Below, piece after piece: positions 1 through 5,379 of a stretch of 5,939 nt of DNA. Every line of letters begins with the position of its first letter. Within the stretch, counting starts at the first letter, position 1. Source of the DNA: Parvularculaceae bacterium (GTDB lineage: Bacteria > Pseudomonadota > Alphaproteobacteria > Caulobacterales > Parvularculaceae); contig JALWRV010000211.1 of assembly GCA_027080545.1 (NCBI GenBank), forward strand, positions 1-5,939. Reading direction: 5' to 3'. Under the pieces are notes generated by a model. The model made no database searches, was not told the origin of the DNA, and saw only the letters and a list, made by a program, of their open reading frames with translations. The position numbers and the translations under genes are program-made.

Positions 1-657
1 CGCATAAGGTTTGGAGGTCAGCGCCCCCACCGGACAGACATCAATGAGGTTGCCCACTAATTCGCTCTCGATGGATTTTTCCAAATAGGTGGTTATTTGC
101 GCCTGTTCCCCACGATTGATCAGCCCGAGATCATCAACCCCGGCAATTTCCGTGGCAAAGCGCACGCATCTCGTGCATTGGATACAACGGGTCATGATGG
201 TTTTGATCAGCGGGCCCATATGTTTTTCTTCAACCGCACGTTTGTTTTCTTCAAAGCGCGAACCATCGCGGCCATAGGCCACCGCTTGGTCTTGCAAATC
301 GCATTCGCCCCCTTGGTCACAAATGGGGCAGTCCAGCGGGTGGTTGATGAGGAGAAACTCCATCACCCCTTCGCGGGCCTTTTTGACCATGGGCGTGTTG
401 GTGAATAATTCCGGCGGTGCCCCATCGGGACCGGGACGCAAATCGCGAACATTTTGCGCGCAAGAGGCCACCGGCTTGGGAGGGCCACCCTTTACCTCGA
501 TCAGGCACATGCGGCAATTGCCCGCCACCGACAGGCGTTCATGATAGCAAAAACGCGGAATTTCCTCTCCTGCGGCCTCACAGGCCTGAAGCAGAGTGAG
601 ATTCGGGTCCACATCAATTTCGCGGCCATTGACTTTAATCGTGCGTTTGTCGGTCAT
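1..657 (-). CDS. nuoG: NADH-quinone oxidoreductase subunit G, N-terminal 219 residues (cut by window edge)
   Basis: This is the iron-sulfur subunit of the complex I peripheral arm, which passes electrons from NuoF/NuoE towards the quinone site on the cytoplasmic side. Reading from the ATG at 657 gives 219 uninterrupted codons to the window edge; the family is usually about 680-900 residues, so roughly the first third is present. In order, there is a 2Fe-2S domain with Cys37, Cys48, Cys51 and Cys66 (cluster N1b); a His-Cys3 motif with His106, Cys110, Cys113 and Cys119 (N5, HPLDCPICDQGGEC); and a ferredoxin-like motif CIQCTRC with Cys158, Cys161, Cys164 and a distant Cys208 in DVCPVGAL (N4). 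All ligands are intact. The start MTDKRTIKVNGREIDV fits the family. A GGGAG lies 11 nt upstream, which is a long spacing. The gene follows nuoF but is separated from it by a disrupted membrane-protein gene and a 115-bp gap. The identity is very secure; only the 3' end is missing. Confidence 0.97.
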   Translation of the reverse strand, partial: MTDKRTIKVNGREIDVDPNLTLLQACEAAGEEIPRFCYHERLSVAGNCRMCLIEVKGGPPKPVASCAQNVRDLRPGPDGAPPELFTNTPMVKKAREGVMEFLLINHPLDCPICDQGGECDLQDQAVAYGRDGSRFEENKRAVEEKHMGPLIKTIMTRCIQCTRCVRFATEIAGVDDLGLINRGEQAQITTYLEKSIESELVGNLIDVCPVGALTSKPYA

Positions 658-772
658 TTTAGCTTAAGCTCCCGGCGGGCTTTACCCGATGGCTGGTTAG
701 GCGCCTGTTTAGCGCTAATCCTCGCCCCTTTCTAGTGATTCCAGCCTCTTTTTACAGGCAAGTTTGAGAAGG
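658..772. other. Intergenic leader of nuoG with three short perfect palindromes
   Basis: This 115-bp gap is the longest certain non-coding stretch. It contains perfect palindromes AGCTTAAGCT (661-670), AGGCGCCT (699-706) and TTAGCGCTAA (709-718). A 6-bp inverted repeat, GGCTGG (691-696) with CCAGCC (741-746), encloses two of them. A short CGGG/CCCG stem (676-679 with 685-688) lies next to the nuoG ribosome-binding sequence (GGGAG on the minus strand, 669-673). No U-tract follows any stem on the minus strand, so I do not call a terminator, and I see no clear -35/-10 pair. It may be a structured leader or the relic of a deleted gene end; the function is unknown. Confidence 0.5.
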
Positions 773-1252
773 TTAGCTGGCCAGCAAGGGAGCGTATCGA
801 TCGGCCAAAATGAGAACGCTTATCATCTGTGCCACGCCCGCCATAATAAAGATCGTCACGAGAATGAAAAAGTTCAGAACCAAGGCGCGCCACCAGCGCT
901 GACCCATGGATAGGTGATAAAAGGCCCCCCGTAGCCCCGTAATAAAATAAAAGAAAACGGTCAAAAGGATATTGATAATAGACCACAAAATGACCCCGTC
1001 AGCGGGAATATAGGCCAGAGTAATATAGGCTAGAAGGGTAAAAAAGGTGATCGGCGTGGCGGTGATAAAAATATAGCGAATGCGCACGATGATGGGGATT
1101 TTCTGCCCCCAAAAGGGAAACAGCAACGCAATGATAAAATAACCCAACGCATTGCTGAACGGGATAAAGGAAAAATAAATCCGCGAATAAGCAATAGCCG
1201 CGTCCCTACTCGATACGCCGTTCGGCAAAACTAGCCCCGACTTAACGATCAT
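773..1252 (-). CDS. Yip1-like multi-pass membrane protein, C-terminal part of a gene interrupted by a stop codon
   Basis: This encodes 159 residues with four predicted membrane helices at about 25-48, 58-82, 86-106 and 124-149, and short loops rich in Arg and Trp (MGQRWWRAL). It is in exactly the same frame as the ORF at 1549-1256. The two are separated only by TAA and one Asp codon (GAT), after which this ATG follows. No Shine-Dalgarno sequence precedes the ATG, so if it is translated it probably depends on reinitiation after the TAA. Joined, the two parts would make a protein of 258 codons with five helices, a size and topology like the loosely defined Yip1-type membrane families. That family assignment is from overall appearance only. 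The alternative to a split pair is a pseudogene created by one nonsense change, or a base-call error. It ends in TAA 115 bp before nuoG. Confidence 0.6.
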   Translation of the reverse strand: MIVKSGLVLPNGVSSRDAAIAYSRIYFSFIPFSNALGYFIIALLFPFWGQKIPIIVRIRYIFITATPITFFTLLAYITLAYIPADGVILWSIINILLTVFFYFITGLRGAFYHLSMGQRWWRALVLNFFILVTIFIMAGVAQMISVLILADRYAPLLAS

Positions 1253-1255
1253 ATC

Positions 1256-1549
1256 TTAATATAGGCTAATCAAGGCGCTGCCATTGCTGGCCCAAAAGAA
1301 TTGGAAAAAGAAAGAAAGCAGGGTGAGAGAAAACCAAAGACGAAAGGACGGGGTAAAGCGCCCGCCCCAATTGGGTTGCCACGCCGCTTGATAATAGGCT
1401 TTTGGATTGAGGAAACTGACCCAGAGGGATTTTAGGCCACGAAAATTCAGTCCAAAAATATCTTCAAGCAAATTATCAAACCCGAGAGATTTGATTTTTT
1501 CACCCGAGGCTTGTTGGCTTATGTCCTGCTTTGTGTCCTGCGCACCCAT
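1256..1549 (-). CDS. Yip1-like membrane protein, N-terminal part of a gene interrupted by a stop codon
   Basis: This encodes 97 residues. There is a polar N-terminus (about 1-22), then an amphipathic stretch FDNLLEDIFGLNFRGLKSLW with FLNPKAYYQA (about 24-55), then one predicted helix (about 70-87), ending SALISLY before TAA. A region of the form 'membrane-associated segment, NP, aromatic' followed by the first helix resembles the start of Yip1-type proteins, with the remaining helices encoded by the in-frame ORF immediately downstream. On its own it would be a one-helix fragment, short for any such family. The ATG lies 43 nt after the nuoF stop, with no good Shine-Dalgarno sequence. I read it as the front half of one disrupted gene, now either a pseudogene or a two-part protein. 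A role in complex I is suggested only by position. Confidence 0.6.
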   Translation of the reverse strand: MGAQDTKQDISQQASGEKIKSLGFDNLLEDIFGLNFRGLKSLWVSFLNPKAYYQAAWQPNWGGRFTPSFRLWFSLTLLSFFFQFFWASNGSALISLY

Positions 1550-1592
1550 CAGGCGAGAATAATGGTTTTGTGGCAGGCGGTCTAGAGGCGCT

Positions 1593-2891
1593 TTACTCCG
1601 CTGCCATCACCGGCACATGGGCCTTGCCTGCCCGATAGAGATTGATGCGCTCTTCTATCTCGCCCCGGAAATGCTGGATAAGCCCCTGCACTGGCCATGC
1701 GGCGGCATCCCCCAAAGCGCAAATAGTGTGGCCCTCAATCTGGCCGGCCACATCCAGCAGCTTGTCGATTTCTTCTGTGGAACTATCGCCCACGGCCATG
1801 CGCTCCAGCACCCGCCACATCCAGCCTGTGCCTTCGCGGCAGGGGGTGCATTGGCCGCAGGATTCATGTTTGTAAAAATGGGAGATGCGGGCGATCGCTT
1901 TTACGATGTCGGTGGATTTATCCATGACGATTACCGCCGCCGTGCCAAGGCCTGATTTATGCTCCATCAGGGCATCAAAATCCATCAACACATCATCGCA
2001 AATATCTTTGGGCAAAAGACGCACCGAGGACCCGCCGGGAATGACGGCTTTGAGATTATCCCAGCCACCACGCACACCACCAGCATGTTTTTCGAGTAGC
2101 TCCTTGAGCGGGATCGACATGGCTTCTTCCACATTACAAGGACGGTTCACATGGCCAGATATGCAAAACACTTTTGTGCCAGCATTATTTTCCCGCCCAA
2201 AACTGCGGAACCAATCAGCCCCACGACGCAAAATAGTGGGCGTTACGGCAATGGATTCAACATTATTCACCGTGGACGGGCAGCCATAAAGACCGGCCCC
2301 GGCGGGAAAAGGCGGCTTCAAGCGCGGCTGGCCTTTTTTGCCTTCAAGGCTTTCCAACAGGGCTGTTTCTTCGCCGCAAATATAGGCCCCGGCCCCGTGA
2401 TGGATATACAGATCAAACGGCCAGCCATGAATATTGTCCTTGCCAATCAGCTTGGCCGCATAGGCTTCGTCAATGGCGCGCTGCAATTGTTCGCGCTCAA
2501 AAATATACTCACCGCGAATATAAATATAACAGGCATGGGCTTGCATGGCGAAAGAGGCAACCAGACAGCCCTCAATAAGAAGATGGGGATCATGGCGCAT
2601 GATCTCACGGTCTTTGCAGGTGCCCGGCTCAGACTCGTCAGCATTGACGATGAGATAGTGTGGGCGCTCCCCCACTTCGCGCGGCATGAACGACCATTTC
2701 AAACCGGTAGGAAAACCCGCGCCACCGCGCCCGCGCAAACCGCTATCTTTGACCTGCTGGATAATCCAATCGCGGCCCATTTCCAGCATTTCTTTGGTGG
2801 CGTTCCACGCACCGCGCTGCTTCGCCGCTTCGAGGCGATAATCATGTAACCCGTATAAATTGGTGAAAATGCGGTCTTTATCTTGCAGCAT
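1593..2891 (-). CDS. nuoF: NADH-quinone oxidoreductase subunit F (NADH- and FMN-binding, 51-kDa subunit)
   Basis: This is the entry site of complex I: it binds NADH and FMN and carries 4Fe-4S cluster N3. The protein is 432 residues, the normal full length. The glycine-rich NADH/FMN motif GRGGAGFPTGLKW is at 54-66, the FMN-binding NADESEPGT at 83-91, and GAGAYICGEETALLESLEG at 166-184. The N3 ligands are Cys345, Cys348 and Cys351 (ESCGQCTPCREGT) and Cys391 (HTICALGDAAAWPVQG). The start MLQDKDRIFTNLYGLHD matches the family, although only a weak GAGAAG precedes the ATG at 2891. In most nuo operons this gene directly follows nuoE; here more than 1.3 kb with four accessory genes lies between them. 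Ends with TAA. Long ORFs on the opposite strand in this interval are shadows of this gene. Confidence 0.98.
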   Translation of the reverse strand: MLQDKDRIFTNLYGLHDYRLEAAKQRGAWNATKEMLEMGRDWIIQQVKDSGLRGRGGAGFPTGLKWSFMPREVGERPHYLIVNADESEPGTCKDREIMRHDPHLLIEGCLVASFAMQAHACYIYIRGEYIFEREQLQRAIDEAYAAKLIGKDNIHGWPFDLYIHHGAGAYICGEETALLESLEGKKGQPRLKPPFPAGAGLYGCPSTVNNVESIAVTPTILRRGADWFRSFGRENNAGTKVFCISGHVNRPCNVEEAMSIPLKELLEKHAGGVRGGWDNLKAVIPGGSSVRLLPKDICDDVLMDFDALMEHKSGLGTAAVIVMDKSTDIVKAIARISHFYKHESCGQCTPCREGTGWMWRVLERMAVGDSSTEEIDKLLDVAGQIEGHTICALGDAAAWPVQGLIQHFRGEIEERINLYRAGKAHVPVMAAE

Positions 2892-2932
2892 GGGCTTCTC
2901 TCATCAGGGCTCGTCAACGCTCTGTTTAAGGG

Positions 2933-2988
2933 ATTGCGTGAGAAAATCCAGCCATTCGGGGGGCTACGCAATGGTTTTTTCGAAACCA
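2933..2988. repeat. Inverted repeats in the gap upstream of nuoF
   Basis: The 104-bp gap between the 56-aa gene and nuoF (2892-2995) holds two inverted repeats. ATTGCGT at 2933-2939 pairs perfectly with ACGCAAT at 2966-2972 across 26 nt, and TGGTTT at 2972-2977 pairs with AAACCA at 2983-2988 across 5 nt. They share the T at 2972, so both cannot form completely. On the minus strand the smaller stem has no trailing U-tract, which argues against a terminator. It could be an RNA processing or attenuation element in the operon transcript, or an operator; function is unknown. Confidence 0.4.
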
Positions 2989-2995
2989 GTAAAAA

Positions 2996-3166
2996 TCACC
3001 GCCTCCAGAGATAGGCCCCGCCAAAAACCGCCACCAGGCCTGCGGCCACGGGCACCAGCCCTTGCAGCCCTTCTCCCCCAGCCATGAAATAGGCAAATAG
3101 GCCGAGACCCATAGCCACGAGGCCGAGAATGATGGAGATCACCGCTAGATTTCGGTTTGACAGCAT
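2996..3166 (-). CDS. Small two-helix membrane protein, 56 aa, unknown function
   Basis: I do not recognise a family. Translation from the ATG at 3166 gives 56 residues, starting MLSNRNLAVISIILGLVAMG and ending AYLWRR, with TGA at 2996-2998. Two hydrophobic helices (about 8-28 and 36-53) flank a short glycine-rich turn (MAGGEGLQG), so it is probably a helical hairpin in the inner membrane. The support for a real gene is good. A strong AAAGGA Shine-Dalgarno lies exactly 6 nt before the ATG (3173-3178), inside the last codons of the preceding gene, and the gap to that gene's TGA is only 2 nt. This implies coupled translation. The composition, Leu/Gly/Ala/Val with positive ends, is normal for a membrane peptide. 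It is short enough that automatic pipelines may omit it. Confidence 0.7.
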   Translation of the reverse strand: MLSNRNLAVISIILGLVAMGLGLFAYFMAGGEGLQGLVPVAAGLVAVFGGAYLWRR

Positions 3167-3168
3167 GA

Positions 3169-3423
3169 TCAATCCTTTCCCATTTTCATTGGCGGGGAAA
3201 TCAGGCTCAAAAGCCCAAAATTCGTCGCCGGCAGGCCGAGAATACCAAAAATCAAGGGCGGCACCCAGAGATATTTGTCGACCTTTTCCGGCAGAGAATC
3301 AGGAAAAATGAAATAGCCAGCCAAAGCCAGCCCCCCGGTAAAGACAGCCAGCGCGAGCATGGTTGAAAAAAAGCGGCTGAGCATAACCTTCGGATTACCC
3401 GGATCGAGATCCGGGTTAAACAT
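3169..3423 (-). CDS. Two-helix membrane protein of about 84 aa, unknown function
   Basis: I do not recognise a family. From the ATG at 3423 the product is 84 residues, with predicted helices at about 19-40 and 52-75 joined by a polar loop (FPDSLPEKVDKY) and a lysine-containing tail (KMGKD). The start is uncertain. The frame stays open to a GTG at 3498 (109 aa), but that extension (RTLRPDFRVRLGVRVGKKLKD) reads like non-coding DNA, covers a 13-bp tandem repeat, and has no Shine-Dalgarno. A third option is the ATG at 3384 (71 aa), which would place the palindrome at 3397-3416 outside the gene; GAAGG lies just 2 nt before it. Ends TGA at 3169-3171, 2 nt before the next start. It lies among nuo genes and may be co-translated with the 56-aa protein. 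Confidence 0.65.
   Translation of the reverse strand: MFNPDLDPGNPKVMLSRFFSTMLALAVFTGGLALAGYFIFPDSLPEKVDKYLWVPPLIFGILGLPATNFGLLSLISPPMKMGKD
3173..3178 (-). promoter_or_regulatory. Ribosome-binding site of the 56-aa membrane protein gene
   Basis: The minus strand reads AAAGGA, then 6 nt, then ATG at 3166. It lies in the last codons of the preceding gene and is the main evidence that this very short ORF is translated. Confidence 0.65.
3397..3416. repeat. Perfect 20-nt palindrome (9-bp arms, 2-nt centre)
   Basis: ACCCGGATC and GATCCGGGT flank GA with no mismatch. The element sits between two candidate start codons (3423 and 3384) of the membrane-protein gene, so it is either in its leader or codes for NPDLDPGN at its N-terminus. 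CCCGGATC/GATCCGGG-type stems resemble dispersed palindromic repeats common in alphaproteobacterial genomes; that is recalled from general experience and not tested here. A stem this GC-rich could shield RNA from 3' exonucleases or modulate initiation, but there is no U-tract for termination in either direction. Confidence 0.7.
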
Positions 3424-3467
3424 CGGATTATCTTTCAGTTTCTTCCCCACACGCACACCCAATCTGA

Positions 3468-3493
3468 CCCTAAAATCCGGCCTTAAAGTCCGG
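3468..3493. repeat. Tandem 13-bp direct repeat, two copies
   Basis: CCCTAAAATCCGG (3468-3480) is followed immediately by CCTTAAAGTCCGG (3481-3493), with 11 of 13 positions identical. A 13-bp unit is not a multiple of three, which fits non-coding DNA better than coding DNA. This argues against the GTG start at 3498 for the neighbouring membrane-protein gene. It lies in the gap after the thioesterase gene. The function is unknown; it could be a duplicated binding site or chance duplication. Confidence 0.55.
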
Positions 3494-3528
3494 TCCACAA
3501 ACCACGCCGCGAAGGGGCTTTAGCGACC

Positions 3529-3993
3529 CTATCGCGCAAAGGGCACCAACATTGCTGTCTGGATGGCACTGGCGACCAAACGACCACGCGCGCCCTCTTC
3601 GCGGACATTGTATAGGTTGGCACTGGTTGCGCAAATAGTTTTTGTCATGGAGGTAATACGGGCCTCACATTCAAACACGCCGGGCTTGGCGGGCCGAAAA
3701 TATTGACTGTGGAGGTCTGTTGTGGCCGGAAAATAGCGCCCCGCCCCCATAATCACCCCTAATGGCCCCATCGTGTCATCCATAAAGGCCGCCAGCAAGC
3801 CCCCTTGTATATTGCCTGCGGGATTGAGCATCTTGCTGGTCGCTGTAAACCGTGCCGTGAGGCTTTTTTGATGGGGATCGAAGGCGAGCAATTGCGCCCC
3901 TAAAAGCTGGTAGGTGGCGGGCGGGGAAAAGTTTTTCTCGAAAGCCTGCCAGAATGTTTCAATCTCTTTTAGGCTAGGGGGTCTGGTGACCAT
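3529..3993 (-). CDS. PaaI-family hotdog-fold acyl-CoA thioesterase
   Basis: The predicted role is cytoplasmic hydrolysis of an acyl- or aryl-CoA thioester; the substrate cannot be told from sequence. The protein is 154 residues, normal for a single hotdog domain. The signature NPAGNIQGGLLAAFMDDTMG (57-76) places the helix of the fold, with Gly64-Gly65 and acidic Asp72-Asp73 in the region where PaaI enzymes carry their catalytic Asp or Glu. Next comes DLHSQYFRPAKPG (93-105), the typical strand. The usual His of HGG is Gln63 (QGG), a variant I also associate with proteins annotated PaaI. The ATG at 3993 overlaps the upstream stop by one base (TAATG), so translation is probably coupled; GGGAG lies about 11 nt upstream. 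A thioesterase between nuoE and nuoF is unusual. A link to complex I is unproven; it may be a passenger or a lipid/CoA housekeeping enzyme. Confidence 0.87.
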   Translation of the reverse strand: MVTRPPSLKEIETFWQAFEKNFSPPATYQLLGAQLLAFDPHQKSLTARFTATSKMLNPAGNIQGGLLAAFMDDTMGPLGVIMGAGRYFPATTDLHSQYFRPAKPGVFECEARITSMTKTICATSANLYNVREEGARGRLVASAIQTAMLVPFAR

Positions 3994-4253
3994 TATTTCT
4001 CATGCTCCCTATGCGCCTTTTCGGTCTTGATATAATTGATCAATGTGGGGATCAGGAACAAAGTTGACGCCAACACCGTAATGGTAAGAACACCGACAAC
4101 CAAGGTCCCTGTTTTTTGTGGCGTATCGAAATACCACCATGCGAAAAAAGACAATAAGGCAATCGATTCTCCCAAAGTGAAACGCACAAGATAGGCCCGC
4201 AATTGCTGTGCGCGATCCTTGTTTTTTCTGTTCATTTCACCGTTCGGTTGCAT
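3993..4253 (-). CDS. Small two-helix membrane protein, 86 aa, unknown function
   Basis: I do not recognise a family. The protein has a basic, polar N-terminus (NRKNKDRAQQLRAYLVR), two predicted helices (about 24-42 with FFAWWYF, and 48-74), and a charged C-terminal tail (KTEKAHREHEK). By the positive-inside rule both ends probably face the cytoplasm. The ATG at 4253 is 5 nt after the nuoE stop and has no Shine-Dalgarno, so reinitiation after nuoE is likely; Met7 (ATG at 4235) is an alternative, with GGTGA close before it. The stop TAA overlaps the thioesterase ATG by one base. Tight coupling on both sides suggests an expressed gene. Short two-helix proteins are also found in nuo clusters of other alphaproteobacteria, but I cannot assign this one to a named family. 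Confidence 0.72.
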   Translation of the reverse strand: MQPNGEMNRKNKDRAQQLRAYLVRFTLGESIALLSFFAWWYFDTPQKTGTLVVGVLTITVLASTLFLIPTLINYIKTEKAHREHEK

Positions 4254-4258
4254 GAGAA

Positions 4259-4924
4259 TTATTTACTGGAGGCTGGTTCGCTGTGTGGTAGTTTGGTGAT
4301 CGGCTTTGCCGCACTGCCATCATAGAGGCTTTCATCAAGCAGCGTTGTGGGGCCCCCTTCCGGGTCTGATGTGTGGCGCTTTTCGTTGAAGGTGCCCGGT
4401 TTGACCATCTCACCGCGATTAAGTTTTGCCAGAATATCTTCAAAAATTTCCGGGGTCAGATCTTCATAATAATAATCATTGATTTGAGCCATGGGTGCAT
4501 TGCAACAAGCCCCCAGACATTCGACCTCGAGCCAAGACAGCTTACCATTTTCCGATAGTTGATTTTGTGGGCCGATAATTTTTTCACATATTTTTTTTAA
4601 ATCATTGGCCCCGCGCAACATGCACGGGGTGGTGCCACACAATTGCACAAAAAATTCGCCCACCGGCGCGAGATTAAACATGGTGTAAAAGCTCGCCACC
4701 TCATAGACGCGGATATAGGGCATGGAAAGCTGATTAGCGATATGCTCCATGGCGGGAATAGAAACCCAACCCTCTTGTTTTTGCGCCTGCCACAAAAACG
4801 GGATCACCGCCGAAGCTTGACGCCCTTCCGGGTATTTTTTCAACTGTTCAACGCACCATTTTTCATTTTCTGGTGTCCAAGCAAAGCTTTTTGGTTGTTG
4901 TTTTGCGGGTTTGGCGGTGGCCAT
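4259..4924 (-). CDS. nuoE: NADH-quinone oxidoreductase subunit E (24-kDa 2Fe-2S subunit)
   Basis: This subunit holds 2Fe-2S cluster N1a next to the NuoF flavin in the complex I NADH module. The protein is 221 residues: a helical N-terminal part (about 15-85, with PEGRQASAVIPFLWQAQ and VYEVASFYTMFN) and a thioredoxin-like 2Fe-2S domain. Ligands are Cys96 and Cys101 (CGTTPC) and Cys136 and Cys140 (CLGACC), the expected C-x4-C and C-x3-C spacing. A tail from about 172 to 221 includes TSDPEGGPTTLLDESLYDG, which corresponds to the tail of mitochondrial NDUFV2 (SCEPAGGLTSLTEPP) and marks an alphaproteobacterial type. GAGGAG lies 6 nt before the ATG at 4924, and the upstream gene ends 1 nt before this start. 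Its usual partner nuoF is displaced downstream by four genes. Confidence 0.97.
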   Translation of the reverse strand: MATAKPAKQQPKSFAWTPENEKWCVEQLKKYPEGRQASAVIPFLWQAQKQEGWVSIPAMEHIANQLSMPYIRVYEVASFYTMFNLAPVGEFFVQLCGTTPCMLRGANDLKKICEKIIGPQNQLSENGKLSWLEVECLGACCNAPMAQINDYYYEDLTPEIFEDILAKLNRGEMVKPGTFNEKRHTSDPEGGPTTLLDESLYDGSAAKPITKLPHSEPASSK

Positions 4925-4925
4925 T

Positions 4926-5363
4926 TTATTCTCCTCGCGCCTTGGCTTCTCGGATCACTTCCTGATCTTCCATTTTTTTCAGTCTTTTTTCGGCATTTTC
5001 AACCGCGCGGCGCATATAGGCCATGCGATAGGCACGAATATAGGTGCCAACCAGCGGCAGACGCCCCAATATATCGGTACGAAACAGCACCGCCAAGATG
5101 ACAATGGCGATGAAATATTTCTCCATGATCACCGGATCCGTGATGTCTGCTGTGCCATTCATTACCGCCAATCTGATGGGCATCAACACCACGATAATAA
5201 ACAGGGCGAACAGCGCCCCATAGATTGTTGCGCCAATGCGGGTGGCAAAAATGCGTTCGCCCATATGGCGCTTGCGTAACATCATCAATGAGAGCGCGAC
5301 AATGCTAAGAACGATAAAAAGGCCCGACGCCAGCCGGATAAAAATATCGATGCCAATTTCCAT
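4926..5363 (-). CDS. Three-helix membrane protein with basic C-terminal helix, 145 aa, unknown function
   Basis: I do not recognise a family. Predicted membrane helices are at about 8-29, 44-66 and 82-98, followed by a basic segment (YIRAYRMAYMRRA, 108-120) and a charged, probably coiled helix (ENAEKRLKKMEDQEVIREAKARGE, 122-145) likely to face the cytoplasm. The ATG at 5363 is well supported: GGGGAAGG (5370-5377 on the plus strand as CCTTCCCC) lies 6 nt upstream. The gap to nuoD is 16 nt and to nuoE 1 nt, and the nuoE ribosome-binding sequence lies within its last codons. Its place between the quinone-site subunit gene and nuoE, plus a cytoplasmic charged tail, would suit an accessory or assembly protein of complex I, but that is inference from position only. 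Confidence 0.8.
   Translation of the reverse strand: MEIGIDIFIRLASGLFIVLSIVALSLMMLRKRHMGERIFATRIGATIYGALFALFIIVVLMPIRLAVMNGTADITDPVIMEKYFIAIVILAVLFRTDILGRLPLVGTYIRAYRMAYMRRAVENAEKRLKKMEDQEVIREAKARGE
4931..4936 (-). promoter_or_regulatory. Ribosome-binding site of nuoE
   Basis: The minus strand reads GAGGAG, then AATAAA, then the nuoE ATG. The 6-nt spacing fixes the nuoE start at 4924. The site lies inside the end of the upstream membrane-protein gene, which suggests coupled translation. Confidence 0.75.
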
Positions 5364-5379
5364 GGCTGACCTTCCCCGC

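Noticed and set aside
1256..1258. TAA as a recoded sense codon
   Set aside because: TAA is the normal terminator of nuoE, nuoF and other genes in the window, so general reassignment is not supported; local readthrough cannot be excluded.
2151..2849. Long plus-strand ORF of 232 codons
   Set aside because: It is antisense to nuoF, whose frame has full family motifs; the plus-strand product has no recognisable features and no convincing ribosome-binding site.
2908..2913. TTGACG on the minus strand upstream of nuoF as a -35 box
   Set aside because: No -10-like hexamer lies at a suitable distance before the nuoF ATG, which begins only about 17 nt downstream.
2972..2988. Rho-independent terminator before nuoF
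   Set aside because: The stem is only 6 bp and AT-rich, has no U-tract on the transcribed side, and would sit inside an operon that must continue into nuoF.
3424..3498. N-terminal extension of the two-helix protein to GTG at 3498
   Set aside because: There is no Shine-Dalgarno, the start codon is GTG, the composition is odd and arginine-rich, and the stretch is covered by a 13-bp tandem repeat that is not a multiple of three.
4643..5279. Overlapping plus-strand ORFs of 152 and 122 codons
   Set aside because: They are antisense to nuoE and the three-helix membrane protein and are shadows of those reading frames.
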